This document shows positions 62,462-64,000 of a stretch of DNA of 64,000 nucleotides, one piece after another. The notes beneath the pieces were generated by a model. It ran no database searches and was not told the origin of the DNA. It saw only the letters and a list, made by a program, of their open reading frames with translations. The DNA lies in the NCBI RefSeq assembly GCF_000166395.1, contig NC_014655.1, positions 1 through 64,000 of the forward strand. Reading direction: 5' to 3'. The stretch comes from Leadbetterella byssophila DSM 17132. Lineage in GTDB: Bacteria; Bacteroidota; Bacteroidia; Cytophagales; Spirosomataceae. Both the position numbers and the translations under genes were made by a program. Within the stretch, counting starts at the first letter, position 1; every line of letters begins with the position of its first letter.

Positions 62462-63520
62462 TCAATGATCAGACATTACGTCCAGATAAGTTTTCCGGAG
62501 ACTAATGAATACGATAGTAACAAATAGTAAAATTAATCCCGTTAATCTTACACTAATCCCTACACGAGAGGTAGCCACTAGTGGCAATTTTACCGGGTTA
62601 AGGACATTAAAGATCTGAGATTGCTCTACCAACAAGTTATTCAAATTATCCAGACTCGTTAAGTTGGTGAAGTATAAATTAGACAAATAGGTATTATCTC
62701 GGGTAAGACGTGTCTGAGCACTACCCGCTACAGGGTTAACTACATCGGGTTGTTCAAAGGTTACTTTAGCTAATCGGGAGTCATTTCCTCTCAATAGTAC
62801 ACTTAGACTATCCACTCTTCTTTGTTGGATAGCTATCATCTTTCTGGTCTTGACCGTCTTGATCTCTGTGTAGAAGGATTCTGTAGCTTTAAGTAAGGTT
62901 TCTAACCACGCTTTGGTCAGTAACTCATTACTTAACACAGCTTCCAGTTTATATATTGATCCTTCGTCTTTCTCTAATTGAGTACTTCCTGCAAGCTTAG
63001 TAATGATATCTGACATGATCTCATTTTCTCTAGGCTCAAATTTATCAAAGGGCTTCTTCTCGAATTTGAAGTTTACGTTTGGAGAAGGAGATTTGAATAG
63101 GTTACCTCCCCATTCTTTGGTCTTGATATCACTACTGTCTATGAAATGGTTTACCAAAAGGTCCTTTCTACCATATAGTTCCACTTCAGTCATCAAAGCG
63201 TTTTCAAACACCGTTCTAGACATGATCACCTGAGGGAAGTTAGCTATGGATGTTAAGCCTCCGGTAGTAGGCATGGCTCCACCCATAAATGCACCCGCAA
63301 GTCCACCTAGAGCTGACTGAGTACTTCCTTCTAAGTCAATGTTAAACTCTATCCCTCCACCATACATTTTGGTTGAAGAGAAATAGTTGTTTTTGATCAT
63401 ATCGATCAAGTTTCCGGCAACCAGCATGATCAATAAGATCCTCCAGTTTGTAGCTAAGAACTTGAAATAGCTAAATACCGACTGTAAAAACTCTTTGGTT
63501 GATATTTGATCGCGTTCCAT
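62462..63520 (-). CDS. Wzz-like chain-length/polysaccharide co-polymerase
   Basis: A 352-residue membrane protein with an N-terminal transmembrane segment (WRILLIMLVAGNLIDMI), a long periplasmic part with coiled-coil stretches and a C-terminal transmembrane segment (LTGLILLFVTIVFISLRK), the Wzz/PCP topology. No kinase domain. Four bases separate it from the SLBB gene. Confidence 0.85.
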   Translation of the reverse strand: MERDQISTKEFLQSVFSYFKFLATNWRILLIMLVAGNLIDMIKNNYFSSTKMYGGGIEFNIDLEGSTQSALGGLAGAFMGGAMPTTGGLTSIANFPQVIMSRTVFENALMTEVELYGRKDLLVNHFIDSSDIKTKEWGGNLFKSPSPNVNFKFEKKPFDKFEPRENEIMSDIITKLAGSTQLEKDEGSIYKLEAVLSNELLTKAWLETLLKATESFYTEIKTVKTRKMIAIQQRRVDSLSVLLRGNDSRLAKVTFEQPDVVNPVAGSAQTRLTRDNTYLSNLYFTNLTSLDNLNNLLVEQSQIFNVLNPVKLPLVATSRVGISVRLTGLILLFVTIVFISLRKTYLDVMSDH

Positions 63521-63523
63521 GAA

Positions 63524-64000
63524 TTAGTTCAATTTCATTAGAGTGATAATGGCCACTATAGAACCTAAAGTTCCACCAAGCATAGTGATTAGACCGGAGA
63601 ATTGCGACAATTGTGCCACTGTAGTCTCTGTCTTAGCCGGTATCACAATCTCACTTCCCGGTACTATCTGAGGATGGAAACGTACGAATAAGAATTTTCT
63701 TGTTCTGTCTACACTTCCGTTCGGATAACGTACATAAGCGCTTCCTTTCGCAGATTTTTTAGTGAATCCACCTGAAGCTGAAATATAATCCAAGAAGTTA
63801 TTTGCCTTATTGTATTTTACGGTAGTAGGGTACAATACTTCTCCTTCAATTCTAACGGTTTGCAGTTTCTTAGGGATAACTATTTCATCCCCATCTTGAA
63901 GAATGATGTCTAAGCTCTTATCGTTTGGATTAGCTAGGATCTTTCTTAGTTCAACTCCTATGTCCTCATTGATATAAGAATCTGCTACTTCTCCTTCTGT
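63524..64000 (-). CDS. SLBB-domain polysaccharide export protein (Wza-like), 5' end outside window
   Basis: The minus-strand frame is open from 64000 down to its stop (477 bases, 158 residues), so the gene continues beyond the window edge; a TTG at 63833 only looks like a start. It reads ADSYINEDIGVELRKIL... and DIILQDGDEIVIPKKLQTV, then an SLBB domain (VRIEGEVLYPTTVKYNKANN and LDYISASGGFTKKSAKGSAY), and ends in a hydrophobic segment (TLGSIVAIITLMKLN). It is the C-terminal part of an outer-membrane polysaccharide export protein, first of the cluster genes seen here. Confidence 0.85.
   Translation of the reverse strand, partial: TEGEVADSYINEDIGVELRKILANPNDKSLDIILQDGDEIVIPKKLQTVRIEGEVLYPTTVKYNKANNFLDYISASGGFTKKSAKGSAYVRYPNGSVDRTRKFLFVRFHPQIVPGSEIVIPAKTETTVAQLSQFSGLITMLGGTLGSIVAIITLMKLN

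Noticed and set aside
63524-63835. Complete 103-residue protein at the window end
   Set aside because: The frame is open to the window edge and has SLBB-protein sequence upstream of the apparent TTG start; it is a truncated larger gene.

Overview
The window reads as the start of a Bacteroidota chromosome, most likely order Cytophagales. It opens just upstream of dnaA. Six genes have a perfect Bacteroidota -7 promoter box (TAnnTTTG), Shine-Dalgarno sequences are not evident, and SusC/SusD pairs, a BshB1 bacillithiol deacetylase and typical Bacteroidota lipoprotein signals are present. Genus is not claimed; a plant-matter-degrading Leadbetterella/Spirosomaceae-type organism would fit. No tRNA, rRNA, CRISPR array or classical insertion sequence was seen.

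Layout. 1-3.5 kb: dnaA, an overlapping zinc-type polyol dehydrogenase and a convergent LacI-family regulator. 3.5-28.4 kb: one large catabolic locus. It holds two SusC/SusD pairs, a lyase-like alpha/alpha-toroid protein, a DUF4861 lipoprotein, a GH105 unsaturated-uronyl hydrolase, a secreted phosphatidylinositol-phospholipase-C-like enzyme, and then a complete myo-inositol catabolic operon (aldolase, iolB, iolC, iolD, sodium symporter, iolA/mmsA, iolE, iolG). Three copies of a 16-bp palindrome (ATGCAAA-GG/CC-TTTGCAT) lie upstream of susC1, susC2 and the iol operon, next to the LacI gene, so the locus looks like one regulon. 28.4-32.4 kb: two near-identical class-C-like group II introns in tandem, placed directly behind the intrinsic terminator of the iol operon.

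32.4-36.9 kb: housekeeping genes (GNAT, DinB-like, coaE, GT2, YbaB, M28 peptidase, CoA-binding protein). 37.0-41.9 kb: a five-gene locus that looks like a chaperone-usher-type surface fibre system, with three small secreted subunit-like proteins, a PapD-like chaperone and an usher-like outer-membrane protein. 41.9-58.1 kb: mostly single housekeeping genes (hisB, ECF sigma operon, cysM, GH88, pyrE, CNNM/CorC protein, NUDIX, Gfo/Idh/MocA oxidoreductase, YfhO, GT2, bshB1, M23/LysM peptidase). 58.2-64.0 kb, minus strand: part of a surface polysaccharide cluster (SLBB export protein cut by the window edge, Wzz-like, Wzm, Wzt, DegT aminotransferase, GT4).

How the main locus may work (inference): SusCD pairs import a uronic-acid- and inositol-containing glycoconjugate. 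The toroid lyase candidate and GH105 would remove hexuronic acid, the PLC-like enzyme would break the inositol phosphodiester, and freed inositol would enter the cell through the symporter and be degraded by the Iol enzymes. Headgroups of plant glycosyl inositol phosphoryl ceramides, in which glucuronic acid is attached to inositol phosphate, are a natural candidate substrate. This combination is the most interesting feature of the window.
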